Source of the DNA: Begonia masoniana
Taxonomy: Eukaryota; Streptophyta; Magnoliopsida; Cucurbitales; Begoniaceae
Direction: 5' to 3'
Length of the DNA: 64,000 nucleotides
Assembly (NCBI GenBank): GCA_022432975.1
Contig: CM039509.1
Coordinates: 23,281,432-23,345,431, forward strand
Shown here: positions 22,459-34,480 of the stretch, in pieces
How the letters are laid out: the number at the start of each line of letters is the position of its first letter
Numbering within the stretch: the first letter of the stretch is position 1
The notes under the pieces: generated by a model
What the model was told of the DNA's origin: nothing
What the model saw: only the letters and a program-made list of their open reading frames with translations
Database searches by the model: none
Translations under genes and position numbers: made by a program

Positions 22459-24448
22459 TGTAACACCCGAGTTTTTCGGGTTTCCGCTCCAAGGCTATTT
22501 TTGTAAATAAGTAAATTGGGTCCGTTTTGTGAGTGGATAGTTTTATTAGGATCCTAGAAATTTATGGGGATTTGTAGAAGAATAAGTGAAATTTTAGAAA
22601 CCCAAATCGAGAAGAGTAATATTAAAGTTCCCGTTTTAGCCTTTTAGTATGTTAATTCGTAAAAATAGCAAAATAAGTCCGTTTTGTGAACGATGAGTTT
22701 TGTTAGAACTCTAAGATTAAATTGGAATTTGTGGAGATATACGAGATTTAGTGAAATTCGAAATGGTCGAAAATGAGAGAGTAAAATGGTAATTAACTAG
22801 TTTAAATTAAAGAAATAGTTTTAGTTTTATAATTATTATTATTATTAATGTTTTTTTTTATAAAAATGAAAATCAAAACGACAGCAGGGGAGAAGAGAAG
22901 CGCGGCCCTCCTTCGACGTCCTGTCTCGCCGTTCTCTGGCCAGACGACGGCGACGGCCAGTCTCCGGCCTGACTCCGCGCACGAACCGACCAGGTGGAGA
23001 CGACTTTTGGACGGTGCTCGGCTTACTACGGACGCCAGGTAAGTGGATGTTAGGCTTCCGACCCTTAAGGCCCTACATCGTATCAACGTTAGGTTTTTCT
23101 ATTTTGATGATGATTTTCTGACTGTGGGTTTAATGAGTCGGGTAGCCTAGAATGTTAGTTATTAGAGGTTTGTTAAGTTTGTTATGAGTATAGCATGTCC
23201 ATGTACGTTGCGAATGGTTGATGATATGTCTATGTATGTCTATGAACTCCTCATGCATCATGTTTTATAAAATGTGCATACGAACTATTTACGAGCATGT
23301 TTTTACGATGAATTGAACGATAATGATTTAAAGATGATATGTGAAACGTTGAAGTAAAGAACGATCAAGTGAATGATGTATGTTCTCATAGTTCTGACTG
23401 TATGTTCTCATGGTTCTGACTGTATGTTCTCATGGTTCTGACTGTACGTTCTCATGGTTCTGACTGTACGTTCTCATGGTTCTGACTGTACGTTCTCATG
23501 ATTCTGACTGTACGTTCTCATGGTTCTGACTGTATGTTCTCATGATTCTGACTGTATGTTCTCACGGGTTCTGACTGTATGTTCTCACGGGTTCTGACTG
23601 TATGTTTCTCACTGGGCAAGAAAAAGGTTTTATGAAACGAAATGAAATGAAACGAAACGATTATGTACGATGAAACTGTAGTAACTGCATATGTTAAGTA
23701 AAATGTTTTAAATTCATATAGTGCATCCCCTTACTAAGCATTAGGCTTAATGTAGTTGTTGTATGATGTAGGTGACAGGTGTGAACTCGATGACAAAGAA
23801 TAGGTGGTCGACGGATGGTGCTCGTGGCGACGGGGTGTGTTTTGGCTTGAAGATCCGATGGTTTGAGTGATGTATGTCGAATGGATGTGAGTTAGCCTTG
23901 TTGGTTAGTAGGTCTACGTGTCGGTTTGTTTATGAAAATGTTTAAGTATATGGATTAGATGCTTTGATAGAAAATGCATGAATAGTCGAGCTTTGATGTA
24001 TACGTAGTGGTAGTAGATTGTTTAGAATGTGAAGTCTTTATTTTGGAGAATATACTGGAACTGTTTGGGCAATTTTTAAATGTTTGGTCATTTTAAAACA
24101 GGTAAGGATACGCTCGATTTTTAGAGCGATCCACGCAGTTTGTTTTCTTGAGTATAGGTTATATTAGTGTTTCGTTTTAATTGATCTTACTTTAAGTGTT
24201 AATTGTTTTAAGTTAGTAATGGTTTTAGTCTAGTTCCAAATGTTTTAAAAGTCAAAATGTTTTACGCTCAAAATGTTTAAGTCAAAGTTAGACCCTAAAG
24301 GTCGTTAGAGGTGGGTCAATTGTCTAGGTTCAGTTTATTTTATAGTGTCGAGCGAAAAAGAAAAAGTTTATGTGAAAATACGAGGGCTTAGGTAATGATT
24401 ATGTCACGGCAAGTCCGTGGCGGCCCTGATCGGATTGGGGTCGTCACA
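22459..24448 (+). mobile_element. solo LTR, TSD ctttt
   Basis: Starts TGTAACACCCGAG and ends GGGGTCGTCACA; ctttt is at 22454-22458 and 24449-24453. It has a GC-rich first-exon-like segment (22890-23038), the donor GCCAG/GTAAGTGGA at 23039, an ACCCTTAAGGCCCTAC block, a 22-bp tandem array, an acceptor-like GATGTAG/GT at 23771 and a 3' end related to that at 1919. No internal domain. Confidence 0.94.
23379..23600 (+). repeat. 22-bp tandem array, about 10 copies
   Basis: Unit TATGTTCTCATGGTTCTGAC plus TG, repeated head to tail with few changes, inside the stretch between the donor and acceptor blocks of the solo LTR. Confidence 0.95.
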
Positions 24449-24588
24449 CTTTTAATATAGATGGACATGTGTACCATGACGAGGACGACTTACTTGACCT
24501 CGTGGAAGCACTCATTTACATCAATGCTTGTACCGACATCAAGATGAGGGATCTGCAACGAGAAGATAAAATATTTGAAGAAATTTAA

Positions 24589-25081
24589 ATGTTGAAGACT
24601 AGATATTATTTTTTTCACTCTTTGTATTATGATTTGAAGTAATTTTTCTAACTTGTTTTTTTCTTTACATATTGCAAATAATTGACAATTAAATGAGTAT
24701 CAACCTAGTTAAAATGTATCTAATTTGTAGTGATACAACTATCGAATATTTATAATAAAATTCGTGTCATATACTTTTTTTATGGATCGTCTCAAATAAT
24801 TTTTTTCTTAATATATGTCATTTTATATATTAATAAAATAATTTTGTTAATGAAAAGAGTAACCATTATACGTTGATATTATTATTATTTTAATAATTAA
24901 ATTTAAAAAAATAAATGATATTGATATATGTTGAAAACTTTCATATATGCTCAGCTTGTTAAACTCAACTCTTTAAGACTCGTTAGACTCGTTCAGTAGG
25001 CTTGACTTAGCTCGTTTTGTCGGCATACCTCGGCTCATTTAACTCATAGTTCGCATATCGGTTCGAGTTGAAATTTGTTTT
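24589..25081. other. AT-rich flank without recognised genes
   Basis: Very AT-rich DNA follows the exon-like fragment and could contain its 3' untranslated end. Bases 24950-25075 hold CTCGTTAGACTCG/GGCTTGACT-like motifs that continue past the 25-kb element at 50496-50610, as expected of an interrupted older repeat. 25077-25081 is TSD gtttt. Confidence 0.6.
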
Positions 25082-26458
25082 TGTAACACCCGGCATTTTT
25101 GCCATGTAATAGTTTTCCCGGATCATTTAAACGAGATTTATATTATATTAATACAAGGGAAATGTTTTTGGTTGGATTGTTGGAATAATTAGTGGAGAAC
25201 TAAACTAATGTGTAACTAAACCAAAACACTAAGTTGAAATGCATGGAAGGGTAAATTGGGGAGAATTTAAGGTTGGTGGGAGATAGCCAATGGTTGTGTG
25301 TAACACCCGACATTTTGGCTGTGTAATAATCTGTTGAATTATTGTATGAAATTAAATTGCCATAAATACAATAACTATTTTATTGTAAATTTTGGAGCAT
25401 TTAGTGAGGGGAGAACCTAACTAGTGTGTAACTAAACTAAACACTAAGTTTAAAATGCATGGAAGGGTAATTTGGAGAGAAATTTTGGTTGGTGGGAGAT
25501 ATCCAATGACTGAGTGACATCTGGCGACTTGATGAAGAAGCTAAGTTCTTTCTCCTACGTGAAACCCTCTTCACTTCTCTGCTTCTTCTCTTCTTTCTTT
25601 ATTTGCTCTCATCCTGGCAATTGAAACAAAGTTCCACACTTTGTTTCTCCTGCATTCTTCTGTTTCCTTCAGCAAAGGTAAGTATCTACTCACTCTAATA
25701 AATTTGGACAAGCAAAAGTATGTGTATTGCTGAAGTTTTAGGTTAAGTTATTTTGGAGAAAACTCTCGGTTTTTGTATGGAAACACACTTGTTGTTTTCT
25801 ACAAATCTGAAATGAGTCTGCTGCATAATTTCCAAGTTATTAGTTAACATTTGCAGCGTTGTTTACCTCTCTATGTGCATGTTACAGATCTGTCTATTCC
25901 GAGACTTTCCAGCTAACTGCATCGAGAAAAAACAGGTAAGTTCATAACCGTAGGTTGGCCCTTATGACCCTACATCACGGAGGTACTAGGTTTTCTGTTC
26001 TGTCGGGTAGTTTTGGGTAGAAATGTTATAACTTCTATTCAGTTTGTGTTCTGAGTTTTCTGTTCAGTTTATGTTCTGAGTTGTCTGTGTTCTTCTTCAC
26101 AATACGCCCTGTTATTTCTGATGTCTGCTGTTATAGGTTCAGGCACTGAGAATGTCATGCATACACGTTTTACTGAAAATCCATGCAAAACCGATTTCTG
26201 TACACTGTTTGAAACTAATAAGATAAAATCCGAATGAAATGTACCAGGTTAAGTGCGGGACGGGGACTGGCCCCAGAACTGTTTACTGTACTGTATCCCT
26301 GAATGTGCCTGATAGTGCACCCTCCCCCTTCCCCACTGTTTGCCAGTTCTGCTATAAGCTCCACTTAATTCTACTGCCACTGTAACTTAATGCTCTATAC
26401 TGTCACCGTATTTCTGAAAAACTGCATGCATAGCATTTTGCATCACTGCATTCTGATT

Positions 26459-26557
26459 ATGTCCTTACTGAGTTTTAGACTCATAGGTGAACTCTCTGAT
26501 GTAGGTACTGAACCTAAAACCGAGGACCTTGTTCCTCAAAATGACGATCTGATGTAA
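26459..26557 (+). other. conserved LTR micro-ORF (33 codons), intact copy
   Basis: ATG at 26459, TAA at 26555-26557. The N-terminus is hydrophobic (MSLLSFRLI), the rest acidic (TEDLVPQNDD). Near-identical in frame and length to the copy at 20097-20195. The GATGTAG/GT motif within it could instead be a splice acceptor. Confidence 0.45.
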
Positions 26558-27224
26558 TTGGTGGATCGAGCTCACAGGGTGGTTGCTGCAGATAGACATA
26601 ATTCTGTTCTGAGGTTCAAGTTTTTAAAATATAGTTTATATTGTAAAGTTTTATGAAATTCTGGTCTTTGTGTTAAAAGCCCTGTAGAAAACTTCTGTTT
26701 TGGAAGTTTCTGTAAATCTATGTTAAGTTTTGTAATGTCTTTGAAATTTTGAAACAATGTATAGATTCTGTTTCAATGTTTAAAACCGCTGTATTTGACA
26801 GTTAAGTTTGTATTCTAGAGTATTCTGGAATTTTTTTTGGGATATTCTCTGATAATCTGTGCATGGATTGTCTCTGGTTTTTGGAATAATCCATGCAGTT
26901 GTTTTCTTGATATTCTGTTAGGTTTTCTAACTTCTGTCATGTTCCCATGTATGTTTTAAAACTGTGTTTAGAATCGGGTTTGAAGGTTTGAAGCCCTTAT
27001 GCCTTCTGTTTGAAGTTTTCTGTTCCTATGACTTCCTGTTAAAGTTGTCAAGTTTTGCCTTAAAAGCTGCATCTTCCGATCACGTTCACTTCTGCTTCAA
27101 GCATACATCCACCGATAGTCACTGTTCACATTTTGTCTTATCTCATCCGCCGGTGAACAGTTGATTTCATCAGTCTTAGTTACTTCTGCCGGTTTCATCT
27201 GTCTCTCAGTTTAACTTCATCTTC

Positions 27225-27665
27225 CGACGACGTCATCTCCTCTTCCGATGACATCACCATAGCTTTTCTTCTGCCGATTACATTTACTGCCTTTATCTGT
27301 CGATAACGTCATCACATCTTCTGATGATGTCATCACATAATCCGATTTCGTTTAATGCCTGCATTTACCGTCTGACGTCATCTCCTCTTCTGATGACGTC
27401 ATCCACTGTTTTTATCTCCTGCCGATTACGTTTAATGCCTACATCTTCTGGTGACGTCATCTATCTTACGATGACGTCATCACCTTCTGCCGATTACGTT
27501 TACTATCTGTATCTGCCGATGACGTCTTCACATCTTCCGGTTGACGTCATCCATCTTTCGGCTGACGTCATCACCTCATCCGACCTCGGCTGCTGTCTGT
27601 TCCTTCCGACTGACGTCATCTCCGCTTCTGCCTTTGCATTTATATCTTCCGGCTGACGTCATTCA
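27225..27665 (+). repeat. TGACGTCA/CATCTTCCGG repeat array
   Basis: A dozen or so modules with TGACGTCAT and CATCTTCCGGYTGACG, the plus-strand form of the arrays at 11760 and 19015. Confidence 0.88.
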
Positions 27666-30592
27666 AGTCTTCCGCCCAGTTTTAAACTAAGTTTTCTGCC
27701 AGATTGCTGCCTATGCCTTCCGACTTCATTCCTTGTTTTTCTGCTGTTATTTATACTCTGTTACTCATTGTAGTTTCTCCCCTCTGTAAAGCTATGCTCT
27801 TTTAGGGTTTGCATTGACAGTGCATGTTTTCTGTCATTCGATTGTGTTTCTCTGTAAATATTTTAAAAGTATAATGTCCACTGTTTTGACCGACCTGTTC
27901 AAAGAAAATAGTCACTGTTTTCCGTTATCTGTCCCGGGGTGATGGCTCCGATCCCGGACTCCGATCGGGTTCGGTTTCGGGCTGTCACATTGTGTGGCAT
28001 CTGGCAACTTGTTGAAGAAGCTAAGTTCCACCTTCTACATGAAACCCTCTTCACTTCTCTTCTCTGCTCTCTCTCTCCTTTTTCCTCTCTGCATTCTCTC
28101 TTCCTGTCGACAAACAACCATCGAAGTTACTTCGATCATCCCAGATTCCTTTCTGCTCCTCCGCTAAGGTAAACATCTTCTAATGCTAACACATTTGGAC
28201 AAGCAAAAACTATGGGTTATGCTGAAGCTTTAGGTTAAGATAGTTGGGAGAAAACTCTCGGTTTTTGTATGGAAACACATTCGTTGTTTTCTACAAGTCT
28301 GAATGGAGTTTACTGCACAATCTTCCAAGTTATTTGTTAGCATTTGTAACTTGTTTAACTTCTCTACATTTCAGCAACAGATTCGAGCGTTTCAGAGACA
28401 TTCGAGCATTCTACATTGCAGCAAACAGGTAAGTTCATAACCGTAGGTTGGCCCTTAAGGCCCTACATCACGGAGGTACTAGGTTTCTTGTTCTGTCGGG
28501 TTGTTTTGGGTAGAAAGGTTATAGTCTATGTTCTGAAATGTCTGGCTTCGATTTACTTTTTGTTGTCTTATTTCTACTGTCTGCCTGTTTAAGTTCAAGC
28601 ACCGTTCATGCATACACGTTTTCTCTGAAAGACATGCAAATGTTTTCTGTACACTGTTTGAAACTAAACAAGATAAAATCCGACTGAAATGTACCAGGTT
28701 AAGTGCGAGACGGGGACTGGCCCCAGAACTGTTTACTGTTTACCGTTTACTGTACTGTATCCCTGAATGTGCCTGATAGTGCACCCTCCCCCTCCCCCAC
28801 TGTTTGCCAGATCCCCTATAAGCTCCACTTAATTCTACTGCCACTGTAACTTAATGCTCTGTACTGTCACCGTATTTCTGAAAAACTACATGCAAAGCAT
28901 TTTGCATCACAGCATTCAGATTATGTCCTTACTTAGCTTTAGGCTCATAGATGAACTCTCTGATGTAGGTACTGAACCCGAAGATGAGGACTTTGTGCCT
29001 TAGTCTGATCATTAGGTGGTTAGTGATTTGATCTCTTGGGGTGGTTGCTGCAGCCAGACATGACTCTGATCTGAGGTTTAAGTTTTCTGAACTGTCTATA
29101 TCTGTAAAGTCTTCTAGATGTTCGGGTTTGGTTGTAAAACTCTTCCTTTGAAGAAATTCTGCAAGTATATGTCATGTTATGTACTGACCTTCAGATTTTT
29201 AAACAATGTATAGGTTTGTTGTCTAAGTTTTAGAAGCCACTGTATTTGACAGTTAAGTTTATATACTAAAGTATTCTGAGATTGTTTGGAGTATTATCTG
29301 TTAGTTTGTGCGTGGATGGCTTCTGGTTTTGGAACTATCCATGCAGTCTGTTTCCTTTGAATCTGTTAATTGTAAAGTGTGCTCTACATCCTTGTGTAGA
29401 ATCGGGCATTGAAGGTTTGCAACTTTCATGCTTTCTGTTTGTGCTGTATTTGACAGTTGAATGATGTTTTGAATCGGGTTTTAAAGGTTTGAAACCCTTA
29501 TGTGATATGCCCACGGTCTCGATCCATCGAGAACAAGTCAAGGTATGTATTTATTTATTTATTTTATCTATCTAATGGACTTGTGGAATTATGTAGGTAA
29601 GTTGGCTTTCCGAAGCTTGGAATGAAGAAGGAATTTCTTTTCCTTAAATTCAACTTTTGTAACCAAGCTTTCGTTTTATTTTATTTGTAATTTAAAAAAA
29701 ACTTTAATTTTTGTTTAAAACTCATTAATTGGCAAACTTTAGCCTTTTTAGAATGTATATTTTGTAATAGTCTTCAAAGGATGGTGAACCAAGAGAGAAC
29801 CAAGAGCTAGACCGACCAAACCAAGAGGAACCAAGCTTGAACCGGATTGAACCAAGGAGGAACAAGCAAAACCAAGGAGAAACAAAGCTGAACCGCTTCA
29901 TGCCCTTCAGCCAAGAGACCAAAACCGATTCACTGTTGCTGCTTCACGCCTCAGCCGATTCACGCCAACGGCTATATCCTTCTTCGCCAACGGTCATTTG
30001 CATTCTGCACAGCCGCATTCCGTCGCCCTCGCCAGAAGTCTCCATCTTCTTTTTCGGTGTATTTAGCTCCCCTTGTAGATCTGTAATTTTTTTAAGCCAG
30101 TATTACATATTTTTGGAAAACCAGAACGTTGTTTGTTCGTCGGTCGGAGTTCTTCCGAGAAGAGAGAGCTTCTCTCTCGGCGTCGCCGGCGCGCCTAGCG
30201 CCTGATGGCCTCGCCAAGTCTTCCTCGAGCTCAAGGTTGCTCGGAGGAATACTCAGTCGCCGAAGGCGGCGAAACCTTAGTTCCCTTCGCTGTGATTTCG
30301 TCCCTGGCAACGACGAATTTCTCACCCGAATCTTCGATAGCTTTTGGGCCAGCAACGGGTCATTCACCTCCATTTCCATTTCCCTCCCCTTATCGGTCTT
30401 CTCTGTGGAAAAGAAATCGATTTGATCCCTCACCCACCTCACCGAATACATCTTTCCATTTTCGTGTTTATTCTCTGTTTTTGTTGTTTTCTGCGTTTGT
30501 TTTGGGTGTCTTCGAGCACTGATCTGTTGTTGCTTTTCAAGTCTTCCACTTGCATGTTTCTCCACCCAATTGCAGACCCATAGCCTATCAAG

Positions 30593-30605
30593 TGGTATCA
30601 GAGCC
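30593..30605 (+). other. primer-binding site of the LARD-like element
   Basis: TGGTATCAGAGCC, two bases after the 5' LTR; complementary to tRNA-iMet. Confidence 0.93.
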
Positions 30606-33600
30606 TAGTGCTCTTCATATTCTGTCATTTTCTCTGTTCGTGTCTAGTGTTCTGTTTTGTTTCTTTGTTTTGTTTTCTGTCAGCATGCATATCTTATTTA
30701 GTTTGATGTTTAGATTGTTTTAGTTCAAGCATGTGTATCTCTGTTGTTATTTTCTGTTGTGATGAGTATTGTTCTGTTTTTGTTTCCTCTGGTTCTGTGT
30801 TTCTGCTTTGATTCTGCTGAGCATTTTTCTGTTTGTTCTTCTCTACGGTAGTGTTGTTTTGTTCAGTGTCCAAGCACATTTAGTGCTCTGTTAAGTGAAG
30901 CAATCGGCTTGCTTCTGTGTTAGCATGGCGTAGGATAGATTGTTTAGTTTGTTTTGTTTAGGATTGTTTCCCATCCTATTTCTCTGTTGCTGTACTTGTT
31001 AGTGTGTTTCTGTTTTAGTTTTCTTGTTTTTTTTTTTTTTTTCTGCACCCAATAGAAGTTCTACTCAACCATTTGTATTTGCTGATTTCTATGGTGCTAT
31101 GACCTGTTTAGATTCAGTTTAACAATGCCTACAACTTTAAATTCAGCTTGCTAAAATAATTCTATTGCAAATCTGGTTTTGTTTGCCCTTAAATTCTGTT
31201 ATGGCCGCCTGTATATTTTTGTTTGTTTCAATTCTGCAAATCCATATTTGCGTGCAGTGTTCTGTTTAGCCAGCAAAGAACTCCACTCTTAATCTCTCTC
31301 TGCTGATTGATTTGGCCTTGTTGTGCATTGTTGGTCTAATTTTTTGTTCACTATTTAAATGCATCTTGCAAGTTTTCAAATGATATAACTCAAATGGCAA
31401 ACCTGGTTTGTTTTAACTGCTAAAAGCTATTACCCAAAATCTATTTTTTTGTTTGCTATACTTTTGTCTGCTAATCTCTGTGCAAAAGCTGTTTTTGAAT
31501 GTTTGAGAAAACTGTTGCTGGATAGTGTTTTCAATTTTCTGTTTTTGATGCTTAATTGCTTGCTTAAATTGTTAACTTATGTACCTTAATCTGTTTATCA
31601 GCAAGTATCAAATTAGGATTTAAATGTTGCAAACTGTTGCTGTTCTGTTTTGTAAAATTCTGTGCAAATGAGTTTTTGCAAATTCTAAAATCTGCTGTCT
31701 AAGTTTCTGCACATTCATTTCACTTATTTTAGTTGTCTAAGTTTCTGCACATTCATTTCACTTATTTTAGTTATTTAAAATCTGTTATGTGCTGAAGATA
31801 TGTCTTTGCTGGATTCTGATTTTTGTTGGCTGAATTGATGCATGATAAAGCTCATGACTAAGGATACTTTACTGTTATGTTATGTTTCTAGTGCATTGCT
31901 ACTCTGATTTGCAGTAACTAAATGAGGATATTTGCCAAATTTTCTTCCTGTTTGATTGAGATTGCTAGGATGATAAATTTGAAGCAATTGCATGTTAAAA
32001 TAGAGGTTGGAAAATTCTGTTTTGTCATGTTTTATGGATCAGTTTTCTGCATTATTTTGCTTCTGTTTAGTGTTCATTCACCATGGTAAATTGCTGAACT
32101 TAATGCCTCATATTTGACAGCATACGTGATGATTTGAGTGATAGTTTTTGCTTAGATTTTAGGGTGTGTTGCTTGTCAAGAAATCTGCTCTATAATTTGC
32201 TGTATAGTTGCTGTTTTGTTGTTGACATGATCTGTTTACTTGACTTAAAAATCACTTACAGCATGTTATTTGAGTTGTTAAACATCTGAGCATGGAAGCG
32301 TAACAATCAAGTGTCATCTTCTTCAGGGCTGAAATTTAATTCCTAAATTAGTTGTCCATTTTGTTGCACGCTTGAATGAAGCTGTGCAGTTTTCTAATTT
32401 TTTGGTTCTGTTTGTGTTTGGTTGCTGTTTCACTCTTGTTCCAGCACAAATTTAGCATGTTAAGCTCTTAAGCATGGAAGTTTAGCTTCATATTCTAGTG
32501 ATCAACTTGCTGTTCATGTTGGTTTACATAATTGCAACCTATATCTCAAATTGGTTATCATTGTTTCTGTTTTGAAGCATGTTCTGTAATGCTGTTCGAG
32601 AACTTACATGTAATTTGTTTGGTTGTTGTGTTCTTTTATTATGTGTTGTTCAACATGTGTTAACTAGTTTGTTTATTTTAGTGTTCTGTGTCAAACATGT
32701 TAGTTTAAGATTGACGTTTAGATTGCTGTAGTTTTCTATTCTGTTTTTGTTTTGTTTTGCTGATTAGTTTAGGCATGGTCAAGCTTAGTTTTGCTAACTG
32801 TTTTCCTGTGTTTTTGCTTTGTGTTGATAATCACTTTTACAGCAATAGTCTTCAACCTGCCCTGAACTTTAAGGATTAAAACAACCCACATCTTGCAGCT
32901 CGTTTACCTAATGTGTTACTGAAAATTTTACTTGTTGTTTTGATGATATTCAAACCAATTTGTTGTTGAATTACACTCTCTTTTTCTGGTTTTCTGCACC
33001 TACTTATAACCCGATTGAAATTCTGTTTCAAACCAATGTTATACGCTGAATTTTCTATGGTGCTATGACTTGTTTAATTCCGTTTCCCATTGCCTATAAC
33101 TCTGATTCATCTTGCTGAATTTTATGGCTGAAAGTTTGATACAACTTGCTTGCTGTTTTAATGAATATTAATCAACATTTTCTGGATTCTTTGTTGAATT
33201 TTCTGCCGTGTTTGCATACCCATTTATCCAGCATGCTTATTATCTTTTAGAGCTTGAACCTGAGAGTTTATTATCTTGAATCATACATATATCTTGCTGT
33301 TTTGGAGCTGATCTCTCTGTTTTTGTTTGCTGTTTTCAGCGTGTATTCCTTTGCTGTGTTTTCTCTACTATTTCCTAGTTATTTGCACAATTTTCTTGTT
33401 GTTTGATGTTGATCATTAATGAGTTATTTGTGAGTGAATGCACCACCATATATATTAACTCCTGATGATTAAAATCTCTTGTGAAATGCTGAGCATGAAT
33501 TGGAAATGGTTAAGATTAATTGGGTTCTGTTTTATTGTCCAAATTCTTGTATTGTTTACTGCTGATTGTGTCTAGTTTAGTGTCCATTCATCATGGTAAA

Positions 33601-34139
33601 TTGTTGAACTTTAATGCCACATATTGGATAACATATGTATTGAAGTGGTGATAGTTTTTGTCTACTTTTTAGGCTGTGTTTGTTTATTTATTTATTTATT
33701 TTCTGTTGTTTTCTTGTTCTGTTTTGCAGCATATGTTTAGGGTTAAATGCAAATTGATTAGCTGCTGTTTTAGGGTCTTTCTTTTGCTGTTTTTCTTATT
33801 TTGTTGTTGCTGTTATCTTGTTCTTTTCTATCTTGTTTAGAAGCACGTTTAGGTGTTTGTTTATTGTTCAAATTGCTAAGAGGTTTAGCATTTGAACCCT
33901 ACTTTATTGTTTAGTTCTAGGTTGTTGTTTTTGCATATTTAGACTCTGTTGTGTGTCTGTTTTTCGTAACATTTGTTGTGCAGTTTTGTACCCACCTCCC
34001 AAGGCAAGAGACCTCCTTAATTGGCAATTTTGGAGCCGTTAATTGCTTTGCTTAAAAGGTACTTTCTTGTCCACTTTTAGTTTTATTTTCTGTTGGGAGA
34101 CTCTTCGGAACTGTTGACCGAGAGCAACTTGTGTTTTAT

Positions 34140-34480
34140 GTTTGTTTGTGTTTGAACTTGCTATTCGTGAAAGTACATTGCTACGATAATTATCTGATAT
34201 AATTTTGCCATATTAACCTCATGTTACTGATTAGCTAGCATGAATTAACCATGGCCCGTATCTGTTTAATTCTCATAATGTTTTCTTGAAAGCATGTTCT
34301 TTTTGTTTGTGATTTGTTTGTGTTTGAGCTTGCTATTCGTAAAAGTACATTGCTACGATAATTATCTGATATAATTTTGCCATATTAACCTCATGTTACT
34401 GGATAGCTAGCATGAACTAACCATGGCCCGTATTGGATTAATTTTCATAATGATATTCTTGAAAAGCATGTTCTATTTTT
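34140..34480 (+). repeat. tandem duplication of about 170 bp in the LARD internal region
   Basis: Two adjacent copies of a block containing TACATTGCTACGATAATTAT and CTAGCATGAAYTAACCATGG, about 90% identical. A shorter 40-bp duplication is at about 31699-31770. Confidence 0.9.

Larger units (their letters stand above)
22442..24588 (+). pseudogene. terminal exon of an unidentified host gene, split by a solo LTR
   Basis: After an acceptor-like TACTGTAG (ends 22441) the frame LESTF (22444-22458) meets the solo LTR. Immediately past the second TSD copy it continues NIDGHVYHDEDDLLDL to EEI and TAA at 24586-24588. Removing the LTR and one ctttt leaves one open frame of about 49 codons, rich in D, E and L. 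No family is recognised. Upstream exons are not identified. This is either a host gene disabled by the insertion or a fragment already isolated. Confidence 0.5.
25299..27989 (+). mobile_element. solo LTR nested in the 5' LTR, TSD ttgtg
   Basis: Starts TGTAACACCCGACATTTTGG and ends GGGCTGTCACA; ttgtg at 25294-25298 and 27990-27994. Length 2691 bp. It resembles the LTRs at 11443 and 18692 more closely than its host LTR. Donor GT at 25936, acceptor-like AG at 26503-26504, micro-ORF 26459-26557, hairpin 26860-26897, TGACGTCA array 27225-27665. Confidence 0.95.

Noticed and set aside
22802..23086. 94-codon minus ORF and 64-codon plus ORF
   Set aside because: They lie in the GC-rich first-exon-like part of a solo LTR and have no domain.
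30092..30565. 157-codon minus ORF and overlapping plus ORFs in the LARD LTRs (also 36359-36903)
   Set aside because: Present in both LTRs, overlapping in several frames, with no domain; the copies differ by substitutions that show no codon bias by eye.
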